From Rheinheimera maricola (GTDB lineage: Bacteria; Pseudomonadota; Gammaproteobacteria; Enterobacterales; Alteromonadaceae): 64,000 nt of DNA. Below the pieces are notes generated by a model. It was not told the DNA's origin. It did no database searches and was given only the letters and a program-made list of their open reading frames with translations. Positions 39,905 through 49,455 of this stretch are shown here, one piece after another (the stretch's first letter is position 1; the number at the start of each line of letters is the position of its first letter). The stretch is from assembly GCF_016918075.2 (NCBI RefSeq), contig NZ_JAERPS020000006.1, positions 124,001-188,000 of the forward strand. Reading direction: 5' to 3'. The translations under genes and the position numbers were made by a program.

Positions 39905-40651
39905 CTATTCCCACTTAAATGTTTTAACCGAAATGCCGAATGCAATCAGGCACATCGCCGACAAAACTAAAAAATCCTGTGAGTTTTCGAGCAGGCTTTC
40001 ACCATAAAAAAGCTGTGACTCGATTAAATCAAACAGATAACTCGCCGGTAAGGTCTGAGAAATAACCGCTAGCCAATCCGGGAAAAATGTTTTTGGAAAA
40101 GTTGAACCGCTCAGAAAAATCATGATTAGAAATATTGCATTGGCGATGGCTATCGCCGTTTGTGGACGACTGCATAAATTAGCAATAATAATTCCAACTG
40201 AACTAAACAAGACGCTGCCGATAAAAATCAATAACAATACCGAAAAGAAATTGCCATTTGGGTAGACCGAAAATAGTACAGCTGCGCCGGCAGTAACCAA
40301 CATAATCCCAAGCACAATAATAATAAGCTGTCGCAACATTAAACCGATGGTTACATGAAACCGGTTTAAATCAGTCACTTTAAGTCTTTTATATACACCC
40401 GATTGAAAATCTGCAGCAAGGACGGTGGTCAGTGCAAAAATGCCGCCTGACATAATGGTAATGACAAACACTCCGGTCACTGTCATGAGTCTTGGATCAT
40501 CGCCGGTCACACCAGCACCTTTCGCATCACCGAAAACTGATAACATTAAAACCAGCATCGCCAACGGATATAAAAATGACCAAAAAAGAGCAGTTTTACT
40601 TCTGTATGCAATAATACATTGCATAATAAAAAAATTAGCTAGTTGTCTCAT
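39905..40651 (-). CDS. ABC-2 type exporter permease
   Basis: A 248-residue inner-membrane protein with six predicted transmembrane helices and the ABC-2 family layout (KTALFWSFLYPLAMLVLMLS near the start; SGSTFPKTFFPDWLAVISQT, then LPASYLFDLI, near the end). Its start overlaps the ATPase stop by 4 bp. It is similar to daunorubicin-type DrrB exporters and probably exports or flips the cluster's product or a precursor. Confidence 0.85.
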   Translation of the reverse strand: MRQLANFFIMQCIIAYRSKTALFWSFLYPLAMLVLMLSVFGDAKGAGVTGDDPRLMTVTGVFVITIMSGGIFALTTVLAADFQSGVYKRLKVTDLNRFHVTIGLMLRQLIIIVLGIMLVTAGAAVLFSVYPNGNFFSVLLLIFIGSVLFSSVGIIIANLCSRPQTAIAIANAIFLIMIFLSGSTFPKTFFPDWLAVISQTLPASYLFDLIESQLFYGESLLENSQDFLVLSAMCLIAFGISVKTFKWE

Positions 40652-41550
40652 GATGCTGCCTTTTCGCCTGTGAGTCGGACAAATACATCTTCCAGCGATG
40701 ATTTCCCGATGGTTATCTTCGAAATAGAAAGTTTTTCAGACATGTCTTTGACAATTTGCATCAAACGGCCATTAATTGAATCGACACTAAATGAATACAC
40801 ACCGTCAAAGAAGCTCATACCGACAACGCCAAATTGTTCAAACGATTCAACATCAACCGGTTGTTCAAGCGTAAACTCAACTTTGAAATTGTCGTTATAA
40901 AGTTTAATGATTTCTTCTGGCTTATCTGTCACCAGAATCTCACCTTTACTGAGGATAGAAACGCGATCAGCCAGCGCTTCTGCCTCTTCAATATAATGGG
41001 TAGTAAATATGATCGTCTTACCTTCACTTTTTAAAGTTCGGATAATATCCCATATCTTTAATCTTATTTGCGGATCCAGGGCATTAGATGGTTCATCAAA
41101 AAATAGAATATCCGGATCATTGACGAGTGAAAGCAAAATCGATAACTGCTGTTTCTGACCACCAGACAAATCTTTGTATTGGCAGTCCAGTTTGTCCTGC
41201 AAATTCACCAGGTCAAAATATTTATCTACATGGTTTGATGGCGTAACGTAAAACTGCGAGTAGTACTTAATTAACTCGCGTACCGTCAAATTGTCGTAAT
41301 ACACTGGAGTCTGAAAAACCGGTCCAATTTTCAGACCAACCTTCTGTTGACCAGCCGCATCGAAGTATCTAATTTCCCCTTCATTAAATGAGCGCAACCC
41401 CATAAGTATTTCCAGCGTAGTCGTTTTACCGGAACCATTTGGCCCCAGCAATGCGAATATTTCGCCATGCCGGACATCAAAGGAAATTCCCTTTAATGCC
41501 GGTATTTTGCCGTACCGTTTTAGCAGACCACTGATACTAATAATGCTCAT
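40648..41550 (-). CDS. ABC exporter ATP-binding protein
   Basis: A 300-residue ATPase: Walker A GPNGSGKTTTLEILMG, Q-loop VFQTPVYYDNLTV, signature LSGGQKQQLSILLSLV, Walker B ILFFDEPSNALDP and H-loop TTHYIEEAE. The C-terminal 85-residue extension is like DrrA/CcmA exporters, which carry a partner-binding domain there. Pairs with the following ABC-2 permease. Confidence 0.9.
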   Translation of the reverse strand: MSIISISGLLKRYGKIPALKGISFDVRHGEIFALLGPNGSGKTTTLEILMGLRSFNEGEIRYFDAAGQQKVGLKIGPVFQTPVYYDNLTVRELIKYYSQFYVTPSNHVDKYFDLVNLQDKLDCQYKDLSGGQKQQLSILLSLVNDPDILFFDEPSNALDPQIRLKIWDIIRTLKSEGKTIIFTTHYIEEAEALADRVSILSKGEILVTDKPEEIIKLYNDNFKVEFTLEQPVDVESFEQFGVVGMSFFDGVYSFSVDSINGRLMQIVKDMSEKLSISKITIGKSSLEDVFVRLTGEKAAS

Positions 41551-41583
41551 TGTCGTTGTTCCTTTAAAAAAGGGGGCCGCCCG

Positions 41584-41856
41584 CTAAGCGGCCATCTCGA
41601 ATGAAATCATCTGGTTATGCATATCAGCCAATGATGTCATGTCATCAAACTCCAGTTCGGAAGGATCAATCTGAAAGTCGCTATAAATTTCTTCACAGGC
41701 GATAATCACTTCGACAATGTTCAGTGAATCGATACCGATTTCCGCCAATGGCACATGTGGATCCACGGTATCTGTTTTTAACGCTTCGGCTGTTACTGTG
41801 ATCAGCTTTTGCAGTAATTCTGGATGTACAACGCTTTTATTCTCAAAACTAGACAT
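41584..41856 (-). CDS. Acyl carrier protein 1
   Basis: A 90-residue acidic helical protein with the phosphopantetheine attachment motif EIGIDSLNIVEVI (Ser about residue 45), followed by the expected helix 3 region. It lies next to the ABC exporter and three genes from the AMP-ligase, so it may be the carrier loaded by that ligase. A second ACP is encoded at 50148-50441. Confidence 0.88.
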   Translation of the reverse strand: MSSFENKSVVHPELLQKLITVTAEALKTDTVDPHVPLAEIGIDSLNIVEVIIACEEIYSDFQIDPSELEFDDMTSLADMHNQMISFEMAA

Positions 41857-41879
41857 AACTGTCTCCTTATAATGATTAA

Positions 41880-43142
41880 CTAAAAAACATGAAGTAAATA
41901 TGAAACACCAAAACTTATGCCTGGAGAAATCGAACCAAAGTCTGATTCTTTTCCACCATGGTAATAATTCGCTTTTATAAGAAGCTCTGAATTACCACCA
42001 AACTCTTTCTTAACTGACAATGATCCGATATAGCTACCATCATCCATGTTTACTAAAACACTTGGCTTCACCTGAGCTTCATATCCAGGGTGAAAACCGG
42101 TATAGGCGACATAAAGATAATTACGCCCCAAGTACTGTTCTTCAAATATTTTTGAATCAATAAATAAACTACCACCACCACTTTTCATATAATGACTAAC
42201 CGACTGGTCTATCATTTTCTCTTGCATACCGTGACGAAAGCCGCGGCCATTATGAAAATATTCGACACTGAACCGCTGCTTATCATCGATATATCGGGTT
42301 AACCCGAGAAAAATATCCTGGTAGCTGCCAATTCCACTTAAACTTTCTAGCGTTTTTCCAAAGTAAAATGGATCCGTCAGATTACTTTTATCAATCTCGA
42401 CTTGCACTGCTTCCAATACAAACGTTGTAGCCCAGGGTAAATTTCCATCCAGTGCCAGACCAAATTTTTCTGAGTAATCGCCAACTTTTGCATAAAACAA
42501 CGAACCGTCGATAAAACGTTTAAAACTTATTTTTGACGCAATTTGTTTTCCACGATAAAAACTTTTATCATGCGTTGACACTAATAATGAATAATCTACA
42601 AAACCACCTATCATTTCATATTGTGCTTGATCTATCCCTGAATAGCGGGCCGGATCCATAGAATCGAAATTTTTCGTAGTAAATCCATTATCGATTAAAT
42701 CTGCTGGCCGCCATTGAAACCCAGCGCTCCAGCCTAAATTCTTCCGGCCAACAGACACATAATGACCAGCTTTAGACAGACGATGTTCGTAATAATACTC
42801 AAGCGCTTTAATATCACTTTCATCACTACTATTTCCGCCTAACTGTTTAAGGCTATAACTAACCATGCCTCTTGTTTTAATTTTTGCGTCATCGCTAATA
42901 GTCCATTTTATCTGACTATCAACAATGGCATTATTCTCAAACAATTCGTTACTTTGAATGTGTCTCAGCTCTGGAATGTATGTTCCTTGATAAATGAAAT
43001 CTAAACTAGCTGTAAGATTTGACATGTTGCCAGCTACCAAGTCATCATTTTCTGACGTTGTAAATGGGTCCACACCTTCGGCATAAACCGAAGAACTGGT
43101 CGCTATCAACACACTAATACGGATTGCTTTAGAGATATTCAT
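41880..43142 (-). CDS. Outer-membrane beta-barrel protein
   Basis: A 420-residue exported protein: signal peptide (IRISVLIATSSSVYAE), many alternating beta strands and a C-terminal PGISFGVSYLLHVF that ends in the Phe typical of Omp insertion. It has DUF1302/alginate-porin-like character (VGRKNLGWSAGFQWRPADLID). In a cluster with a LolA-like protein and FtsX/LolD-like genes, it may form the outer-membrane exit or receptor for the lipid product. Somewhat more AT-rich than its neighbours. Confidence 0.65.
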   Translation of the reverse strand: MNISKAIRISVLIATSSSVYAEGVDPFTTSENDDLVAGNMSNLTASLDFIYQGTYIPELRHIQSNELFENNAIVDSQIKWTISDDAKIKTRGMVSYSLKQLGGNSSDESDIKALEYYYEHRLSKAGHYVSVGRKNLGWSAGFQWRPADLIDNGFTTKNFDSMDPARYSGIDQAQYEMIGGFVDYSLLVSTHDKSFYRGKQIASKISFKRFIDGSLFYAKVGDYSEKFGLALDGNLPWATTFVLEAVQVEIDKSNLTDPFYFGKTLESLSGIGSYQDIFLGLTRYIDDKQRFSVEYFHNGRGFRHGMQEKMIDQSVSHYMKSGGGSLFIDSKIFEEQYLGRNYLYVAYTGFHPGYEAQVKPSVLVNMDDGSYIGSLSVKKEFGGNSELLIKANYYHGGKESDFGSISPGISFGVSYLLHVF

Positions 43143-43154
43143 TGGCAGCCACTA

Positions 43155-45029
43155 CTAAAATTGAGGAAAATGATCGGCGTTTAACTCTTTGAAAGTCTCA
43201 TCGATGTCGGCAATTGCCCGCAGTTTTGAACCAAGATGCGCCAGCGTGTTGCGATAGAAATATTTAACTGCGTAAATTTTCCCCTGATAAAACGACAAGT
43301 CATACGCTCGCTGATTGTCAGCAATGGCCTTTTGCGCAGCAACTGCGTTTTCCAACAACAACCAGCCAACGGTCAAATCACCAAAAGCGTTCATAAACCT
43401 GGTCGACATCAGATAGATTTGTTCCATTTCTCCGCCAGATAACCAGTCACCGAAGGTTGCAAGAGCAGTACTAAGCGCTGTGGTTGCAGTCTCCAACTGT
43501 TCAAATTGATCGGCCAGCTGCGGAAACTGCTGTTTTTGCTCACAAAAATTGATGACTTCTTCTTTAAAGTAACCAAAAGCTCTGGACGACTTGCCGAGGG
43601 ATAATTTCGAGCGGACTAAATCTGCCGCCTGCATATAGTTGGTGCCTTCCCAGATACTCATGATTTTCACGTCGCGGCACTGTTGCTCGACCGGGAAATC
43701 GCTGATGTAACCATAACCACCATGCACCTGGATTGCGGTTTCACACACGGTCCACGCCTGATCTGAACAATAGGCTTTCACCACCGGGGTCAGGAGATCA
43801 GCTAAGGTTTCATATTTCTTTTTCAGGGCTTTGGCGTCACCTTCGGCATCATGAAGAGTGATGGCTAATGATGAATAGTTGGCGGCTTTGAGCACCAATG
43901 CACGCATACCATCTACTTTTGCTCTCATATCAAGCAACATACGTTTGACGTCAAGGTGAGCAATAATCGGTAACCGCTCTGCTTTTGGTGACGACATCGC
44001 CCGGATGCTGGTGCCTTGGATACGTTGCTGAGCGTAGTCAGCCGCGCTGTAATAGGCTGACGAGGCCAACCCCAGAGCATAAGTGCCCGTAGCAACCCGC
44101 GCCAGATTCATCAACAACAACAGTTGCGATAAACCCATGTTTTCTTTTTCGCCCAACAAGGTGCCGTAACAAGACCCGGTCTGACCAAATGACAATTGCA
44201 CGGTGGCATTGCCTTTAAGGCCCATTTTCTTTTCCACACCATCACAGCTAACGTGGTTGTATTCGCCCGGGCTACCATCGGCATTAAGCGCATATTTGGT
44301 TACAACAAAGCAGCTCAGACCCTGGGTGCCAAGCGGTGCATCGTCCAATCGTGCCAGCACAAAATAAACAATGTTATCGGTCAGATTGTGCATACCAGAT
44401 GAGATAAAAATCTTCGAGCCTTCAAGGCGGTAGCGGCCATCCGGCTCACGCAGCGCTTTGGTCCGGATCAAGCCTACATCTGAGCCCGCGTCTGACTCCG
44501 TCATCACCATGGCGGCGGTCATCGTGGGTGTCGTCAGGGCCTGGCTGTACAGTTGGCGTTGCTGCTCGGTACCAAATTTTTGCAGTAAATAAACGGCGCC
44601 AATATTAAAACCCGGATAAATGCAGAAGGCCGGATCCGCACCATACAACACACTGTAAATCGCTTGATTGATCACATAAGGCGTGCCACATCCGCCGTAT
44701 TCCATCGGTGCAGAAATGCCACAAAGTCCCAGCTCCTGAAATTTGGCAAACACATACTGATAAACCTCAGGTACTGTGACTTCGGTTGGCGACAGCATGT
44801 TGCAGCCGGCTTTGTCGGCGAGCTGGTAGCTGCGCCCTAAATATTCACGTGCAAATTTAATGGCTAAATCAATAACCTGAATGCATGTCTCTTTATTTAG
44901 ATGACTGAACGCCGGGGTATTGATAATGTGCTGTTCGACGTTCAGCACGTCGAACAACTGGAAATGCAGGTCCCGTTGATCCAAGCGGAACGACGAGTTT
45001 TGATTTAAAAATTGTTTGATATCATTCAT
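43155..45029 (-). CDS. Acyl-CoA (acyl-ACP) dehydrogenase, long type
   Basis: A 624-residue flavoenzyme. Family motifs: MVMTESDAGSDVG (FAD/acyl-binding), GRYRLEGSKIFISSGMHN, QVHGGYGYISDFPVEQQCRD and IMSIWEGTNYMQ, in which the catalytic-base Glu is retained. The C-terminal 130 residues are the extra helical domain of the long (DszC/AidB-distant, about 600 aa) subgroup. It should introduce an alpha-beta double bond into a carrier-bound substrate with FAD. ATG 45029 is preferred to an adjacent in-frame GTG. A degenerate relative is encoded at 56131-57165. Confidence 0.9.
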   Translation of the reverse strand: MNDIKQFLNQNSSFRLDQRDLHFQLFDVLNVEQHIINTPAFSHLNKETCIQVIDLAIKFAREYLGRSYQLADKAGCNMLSPTEVTVPEVYQYVFAKFQELGLCGISAPMEYGGCGTPYVINQAIYSVLYGADPAFCIYPGFNIGAVYLLQKFGTEQQRQLYSQALTTPTMTAAMVMTESDAGSDVGLIRTKALREPDGRYRLEGSKIFISSGMHNLTDNIVYFVLARLDDAPLGTQGLSCFVVTKYALNADGSPGEYNHVSCDGVEKKMGLKGNATVQLSFGQTGSCYGTLLGEKENMGLSQLLLLMNLARVATGTYALGLASSAYYSAADYAQQRIQGTSIRAMSSPKAERLPIIAHLDVKRMLLDMRAKVDGMRALVLKAANYSSLAITLHDAEGDAKALKKKYETLADLLTPVVKAYCSDQAWTVCETAIQVHGGYGYISDFPVEQQCRDVKIMSIWEGTNYMQAADLVRSKLSLGKSSRAFGYFKEEVINFCEQKQQFPQLADQFEQLETATTALSTALATFGDWLSGGEMEQIYLMSTRFMNAFGDLTVGWLLLENAVAAQKAIADNQRAYDLSFYQGKIYAVKYFYRNTLAHLGSKLRAIADIDETFKELNADHFPQF

Positions 45030-45051
45030 CACTATTGCTCATCCTAAGTTG

Positions 45052-45867
45052 TTAGAAGTGCCGGGTATGGACGTTCACAGCCACGCTGACATCGGCGAAG
45101 CAGTAATAGCCCCGCAGCGCCAGCGACCCAAACACAATGTTCTGATCAGCAAAATCTTGTTGCTGGTGATCGTTAATAAATGCAATCCAGGGATCACTAC
45201 CAAAGGCATGGCCATAGTGCGCGTGGCCATCGGACAACAAAGCGACGTCTTTGAGCGAACGCCGCACCGGAACAGACATGCTCTCCGGGAAAAATGGCAA
45301 CGACAATATGCTGGCCTGGCACTTGCGGGCGACCTGCTTGGCGAAACTGGCAAAACTGATAATATTGTTGCCGCCACTGGCGACGCCGGTGTGCAGTAAG
45401 TCAGCGGCGTCACCCTCTTGTTGAATTTCAAAGAACAAAGTGGTGATACCAAAACCTGATTTGCCCCACTGCTCATTTTCCGACCAGTACTTCATTTCCA
45501 TTGAGTTAATGTCGAGAATAGAAATAGCCAGTAACGGCTGATGGGGTTTGTGCTCAAAGTGGTACCGCAGGCAATATCCCCAGCAGGCACATTCATAAGC
45601 ATGGGTAAAACTCTGACTAACCAACGCATCGTTTTCCAGCAAATTGCCAGATGCAATGGCGCCGGCTGAAAACACCGAATCCATCATGGTGCTGCACAAA
45701 TAATGATGGCCGGCATCGCTGTATGAATAATCTCGATCAGCGCCAATACTTTGGGTGTGCTGCCTGATGACATCACGGATCTGTTCGGCACTTTGCTCAA
45801 TGCTTTTGTCAGCAAACTCTTCGCTGAACGGCGAGTAAAAAGCATCCTTTAAAATAATCTTTGGCAT
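45052..45867 (-). CDS. Divergent thiolase-fold protein A
   Basis: A 271-residue protein related to that at 55290-56129. The shared blocks are a helix with YECACWGYCLRYHFEHKP, a strand LAISILDINSMEMKYW, a NEQWGKSG motif and HAFGSDPWIAFI. The layout follows FabH: 'C-A-x' helix and strand, with the Cys at the likely nucleophile position, but the second half of the catalytic site is not recognisable. The best guess is a specialised ketosynthase or acyltransferase subunit. The family is not one I can name. Confidence 0.4.
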   Translation of the reverse strand: MPKIILKDAFYSPFSEEFADKSIEQSAEQIRDVIRQHTQSIGADRDYSYSDAGHHYLCSTMMDSVFSAGAIASGNLLENDALVSQSFTHAYECACWGYCLRYHFEHKPHQPLLAISILDINSMEMKYWSENEQWGKSGFGITTLFFEIQQEGDAADLLHTGVASGGNNIISFASFAKQVARKCQASILSLPFFPESMSVPVRRSLKDVALLSDGHAHYGHAFGSDPWIAFINDHQQQDFADQNIVFGSLALRGYYCFADVSVAVNVHTRHF

Positions 45868-45889
45868 AGGTCACTCCCGATGTTGCCGG

Positions 45890-46291
45890 TTAGTCGCTTT
45901 CTACTTCAGCGGTTAGTTTTGCTATCAGATAGTCAGGCATCGCCATAATGGTTTTTTCAGCGGCTTGCACACAGACCATTCTGGTGGTCACAGCACAACA
46001 CAGCGTGTTACGGCTGCTGATCCGGGTTTGCCATACCACACCGCTACGGTCGATGCTGCGTAACACGGTTTTCACTTCAAGCTCATCCTCCAGGAAGATG
46101 GCCGCCTGATATTTGGCAGCGATGGCATGCACCACCAGGGACACCCCGTGCTCCTTATTCAGCCTTGAAAACGATAGCTCCCTGCGTTTTAGCCACCAAT
46201 GCCGCCCCGTTTCTGCAAGTTCGAGATATTTGGCGTGATGGAGCACTCCACCCGCATCAGTGTCGGCATAAGAGACCAGATAGGTATTCAT
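45890..46291 (-). CDS. 4-hydroxybenzoyl-CoA-type hotdog thioesterase
   Basis: A 133-residue single-hotdog protein with the YbgC/FadM signature YADTDAGGVLHHAKYLELAE, whose Asp is the catalytic residue. It would hydrolyse an acyl-ACP or acyl-CoA, releasing or proofreading chains. It starts 4 bp after the KS/CLF gene, and resembles ApeK in aryl polyene clusters. Confidence 0.88.
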   Translation of the reverse strand: MNTYLVSYADTDAGGVLHHAKYLELAETGRHWWLKRRELSFSRLNKEHGVSLVVHAIAAKYQAAIFLEDELEVKTVLRSIDRSGVVWQTRISSRNTLCCAVTTRMVCVQAAEKTIMAMPDYLIAKLTAEVESD

Positions 46292-46294
46292 GCT

Positions 46295-48682
46295 TTACTC
46301 CACTTTTCCAAGCACTAAAGCACAATGTTCAAAGGTGACCGAGGTGAACAGAACCAAGATATGTCGAGGCTGCTGATCACGCTGCAGCACTGCCGGCTGC
46401 CAGATCGCGCCTTGTTGATCGGCGCTCCAGTAAGGTGCACCATTTAAGATGGCCGCGCCCAGGTTAACCATTTGTGGCAATACTGCAGTGGGTGAATAGC
46501 CTAAATGCATTGCTGCAGACGTCAGCTGGGGTGGCGTATCGCCGAACAGGCTCTGTAAAGCGTGGTGTTCATTTTTCATAAATGCAGCACTGCCCTGACC
46601 GACGCCAATCACCAGATCAATATCAGCGATCGCCAGACCAGATGCGGTTAAGGCTTGCTTTGCCACATGCGCCAGTTGGCTGCCGTTACCTTGTAAATCA
46701 TGACCAATACCATCCTGATTGACGGTAAACGCCAGCACTTCAGCCAGTTTTTTTCCACCGCGCTGCTCGATAGCTGCACCCGATTCCAGCACCGTCACAC
46801 TGGCACCTTCGGTCAGATAAAAGCCTTCACCCGGCACGTCGCCATCAAACTTGCCAAGCACCTGAAAGTGCTCACACAAGCCAACAATCAGCGGTGTCAT
46901 TTCATCGGTTGATAAGTCTAAGATCCGCTCCTGATGGCCAATTTTGATTGCATCAAAACCAAATTTCATTGATCCAACCGGGCCGCATAAGGTGGTATTA
47001 AACCCTTTAATCCCGAATTTAATTGACACCTCACCGGCAGCCGCATTCAGGGTTGTCAGCGGAAACTGCGTGGAACTTGCGTAAGCCAGGCCACCGTCAA
47101 ACACCGACAACATGTACTTCTCCAGCGACTTCTGAGCACCATGTAATAACCCGGCAACCAGACCGGTTTCATATCGCTTTTCGGCCATGACTTCGGTCAG
47201 GCCAAAGTTCGCTATAGCATGCTCAGTAGCCGTCACCGCAAACTGAATACTGGGAGAACTGCGGCGGGCGCTGTTTTTCGCACCGGTTGGCAACGCTACT
47301 TTGCCGATAAAAGTCTGGTATTGATCGTCGTTCTGGCTAAAGCTGCGTCCCTGTTCCAGCTGGGTCAGCCAGTCCTGACCTTCTGCTGCATCCGCAACAC
47401 AATGACCATAACCACTGATATAAACCTTGCGTTGTTGCGGTGCTTTTTTACCAAACACGCCTGCAGCACGCGACACCACCAGTGACGAGTTATTCCCGCC
47501 AAAACCATAGTTGTTACAAAGGATGGTATTGATGCTGGCAGGTTGCTGCGGGCCATGGACATAATCCAGCGCCGCACAGCCGTTCCGAGGTTCAATAAAA
47601 TGATTATTCGGTGCGTAATAGCCTTTTTCGGCACAGATCAGACTGATAATCAGCTCTACCACACCGCTGGCACCTAAGGTATGACCAACACTGGATTTAA
47701 CACTGGAAATCTTAATGTTGCTGCCAAAGACCCGTGCCACTGCTTGTGATTCAGGGACATCGTTACTATCGGTGCCCGTTCCATGTGCCGAAATGTAGTC
47801 AATGTCCCCAAGGCCCACACCGGCGTTATCAAGGGCACAACGGATAGCGGTTTCGATGCCTTCACCGTTGTCATCGACCGAAGTCTGATGAAAGGCATCA
47901 GAAGAAAGCGCATAGCCAAGCACTTCGCCCCGGTGCTGATTGCCACGTTGTTTTGAACTGGCTAGATTTTCCAGAATTAACACACCGGCGCCTTCCCCCA
48001 GGCTGATACCTGAAGGGCTTGAAAAGGGGGCCGCTGGCGACTTACTAAGAACTTTAAGGCTGTTAAAGCCAGCTGCGATACTCTCAGACAAAGTATCAGT
48101 GCCAATCACTATCACCCGATCGGCTTGGCCCGACAGCAACAAATCCCGGCCATAACCGATAGCGGTGTTACTGGAAGAACAAGCCGATGAAATGGTTACC
48201 TTTATACTCTTCAGCGCCAGATATTCACAAACCGTTGTGGATACGTGATCGGTCAATGCAGCGTAAAAATCGTGCGGATTAAGGGTGGCTTTGTCGCCAA
48301 ACAACGCCGCTTTCATAATTTTTTCCACGTGTTGAATGCCGCTGTGTGAAGTCCCCACCACCACTGCAGTACGCTCGCTGTCAAAATCTGCTTTGCGAAG
48401 GCCAGCCGAAGTCATGGCTTCTTCCAATGCTTTGAGCGTGAACCAGACCCCACGGTCAGTTTTTTCAGTGAGTGCCGGGTCTAAACCAAAGGTGTCATGG
48501 TTCGAAAACTCTGAAGTCAGATTACTGAGCAACTGATCAGCAGCAATATTCTCTGAAGGGACAATAGAACACTGCCCTGTCAGAATGGCGTCGGCCAATG
48601 TAGTGGCATCCCGCCCAAGCGGGGTGAACACGCCTAAACCGGCAATTACAACAATGTCCTGATCCTGGATTAAATGTTTCAT
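46295..48682 (-). CDS. Fused ketosynthase - chain-length-factor-like protein
   Basis: A 795-residue protein made of two KAS I/II (FabF-type) domains in tandem. Domain 1 (1-410) is complete: Cys168 in ISSACSSSNTAIG, His300 in AHGTGTDSND, Lys329 and His334 in VKSSVGHTLGASG. Domain 2 (415-795) aligns with it but lacks the triad: the Cys position reads TTLCGPVGSMKFG with offset, the first His is replaced (VGQGSAAFM), and the Lys/His region reads AAMHLGYSP. It therefore looks like a KS joined to a chain-length factor, which are separate subunits in type II PKS and aryl polyene systems. Confidence 0.88.
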   Translation of the reverse strand: MKHLIQDQDIVVIAGLGVFTPLGRDATTLADAILTGQCSIVPSENIAADQLLSNLTSEFSNHDTFGLDPALTEKTDRGVWFTLKALEEAMTSAGLRKADFDSERTAVVVGTSHSGIQHVEKIMKAALFGDKATLNPHDFYAALTDHVSTTVCEYLALKSIKVTISSACSSSNTAIGYGRDLLLSGQADRVIVIGTDTLSESIAAGFNSLKVLSKSPAAPFSSPSGISLGEGAGVLILENLASSKQRGNQHRGEVLGYALSSDAFHQTSVDDNGEGIETAIRCALDNAGVGLGDIDYISAHGTGTDSNDVPESQAVARVFGSNIKISSVKSSVGHTLGASGVVELIISLICAEKGYYAPNNHFIEPRNGCAALDYVHGPQQPASINTILCNNYGFGGNNSSLVVSRAAGVFGKKAPQQRKVYISGYGHCVADAAEGQDWLTQLEQGRSFSQNDDQYQTFIGKVALPTGAKNSARRSSPSIQFAVTATEHAIANFGLTEVMAEKRYETGLVAGLLHGAQKSLEKYMLSVFDGGLAYASSTQFPLTTLNAAAGEVSIKFGIKGFNTTLCGPVGSMKFGFDAIKIGHQERILDLSTDEMTPLIVGLCEHFQVLGKFDGDVPGEGFYLTEGASVTVLESGAAIEQRGGKKLAEVLAFTVNQDGIGHDLQGNGSQLAHVAKQALTASGLAIADIDLVIGVGQGSAAFMKNEHHALQSLFGDTPPQLTSAAMHLGYSPTAVLPQMVNLGAAILNGAPYWSADQQGAIWQPAVLQRDQQPRHILVLFTSVTFEHCALVLGKVE

Positions 48683-48694
48683 CTGTAACTGTCC

Positions 48695-49447
48695 TTAACG
48701 AAGGTGGCCGCCGTCAACTTTGATGGTGGTGGCTTGAATGTAGCCGGGGGTCAGTAAGCTGTGGACAACGTTAGCCACATCCGCAGGGGTGCCCATACTG
48801 CCAATCGAAGCATTGTTGAGCGTGTGTTCAAACATGGCCGGATCCAGCGCTGTCACCATATCGGTAGCGATAAAACCCGGTGCAACGGCGTTGATATACA
48901 TCCGCTTCCGGCCAAATCGCCGTGCGAGCAACTGTGAATACCCAATAATGCCGCCTTTGGTGGTGGCATAAGGCACCTGGCCTTCTTTGCCATAAACACC
49001 GGCCGCCGATGCCATAAAAATCACCGACGAACAACCGGCTTGCTGCAGCAACGGCACCATTTGTTCAGTCAGCGCAATAGTGCCGCTAAGATTGGTGTGA
49101 ATAAGGCTGGCAACATCGGCGTCTGCCATCGCCAGAAAAGAGCCATCATTGGTCATGCCGGCATTGTTAATCAGGACATCAGCCTTGCCGCAAGTCTGCG
49201 TAACGTGCTGGACAAAAGCCGTCACTGACGACAAATCGGCCAGATCCATTTGCTGAATATCCGCGTCGATCCCAAGATCTTTTAACTCGGCAGCCAGGGC
49301 GTCGGCTTGCGCCATACCACTGCGATAAGTCACTACCAACCGGGTTTGCGCCACGGCCGGAACGTTTTGTTGAATTTTGGCAACCAGCATGTCGACAATG
49401 GCTCTGCCGATGCCACGCGTGCCGCCTGTAACAATGATCGTTTTCAT
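48695..49447 (-). CDS. FabG-like 3-ketoacyl-ACP reductase
   Basis: A 250-residue short-chain dehydrogenase with the cofactor motif GGTRGIGRAI at residues 8-17, NNAG near 95, catalytic Ser in MASAAGVYG and the YATTK active-site pair. The C-terminal IRVN-type segment is AVAPGFIATDMV. It reduces beta-ketoacyl-ACP with NADPH in chain building. It is followed by a degenerate SDR gene and matches ApeQ's role. Confidence 0.92.
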   Translation of the reverse strand: MKTIIVTGGTRGIGRAIVDMLVAKIQQNVPAVAQTRLVVTYRSGMAQADALAAELKDLGIDADIQQMDLADLSSVTAFVQHVTQTCGKADVLINNAGMTNDGSFLAMADADVASLIHTNLSGTIALTEQMVPLLQQAGCSSVIFMASAAGVYGKEGQVPYATTKGGIIGYSQLLARRFGRKRMYINAVAPGFIATDMVTALDPAMFEHTLNNASIGSMGTPADVANVVHSLLTPGYIQATTIKVDGGHLR

Positions 49448-49455
49448 CGATATTC

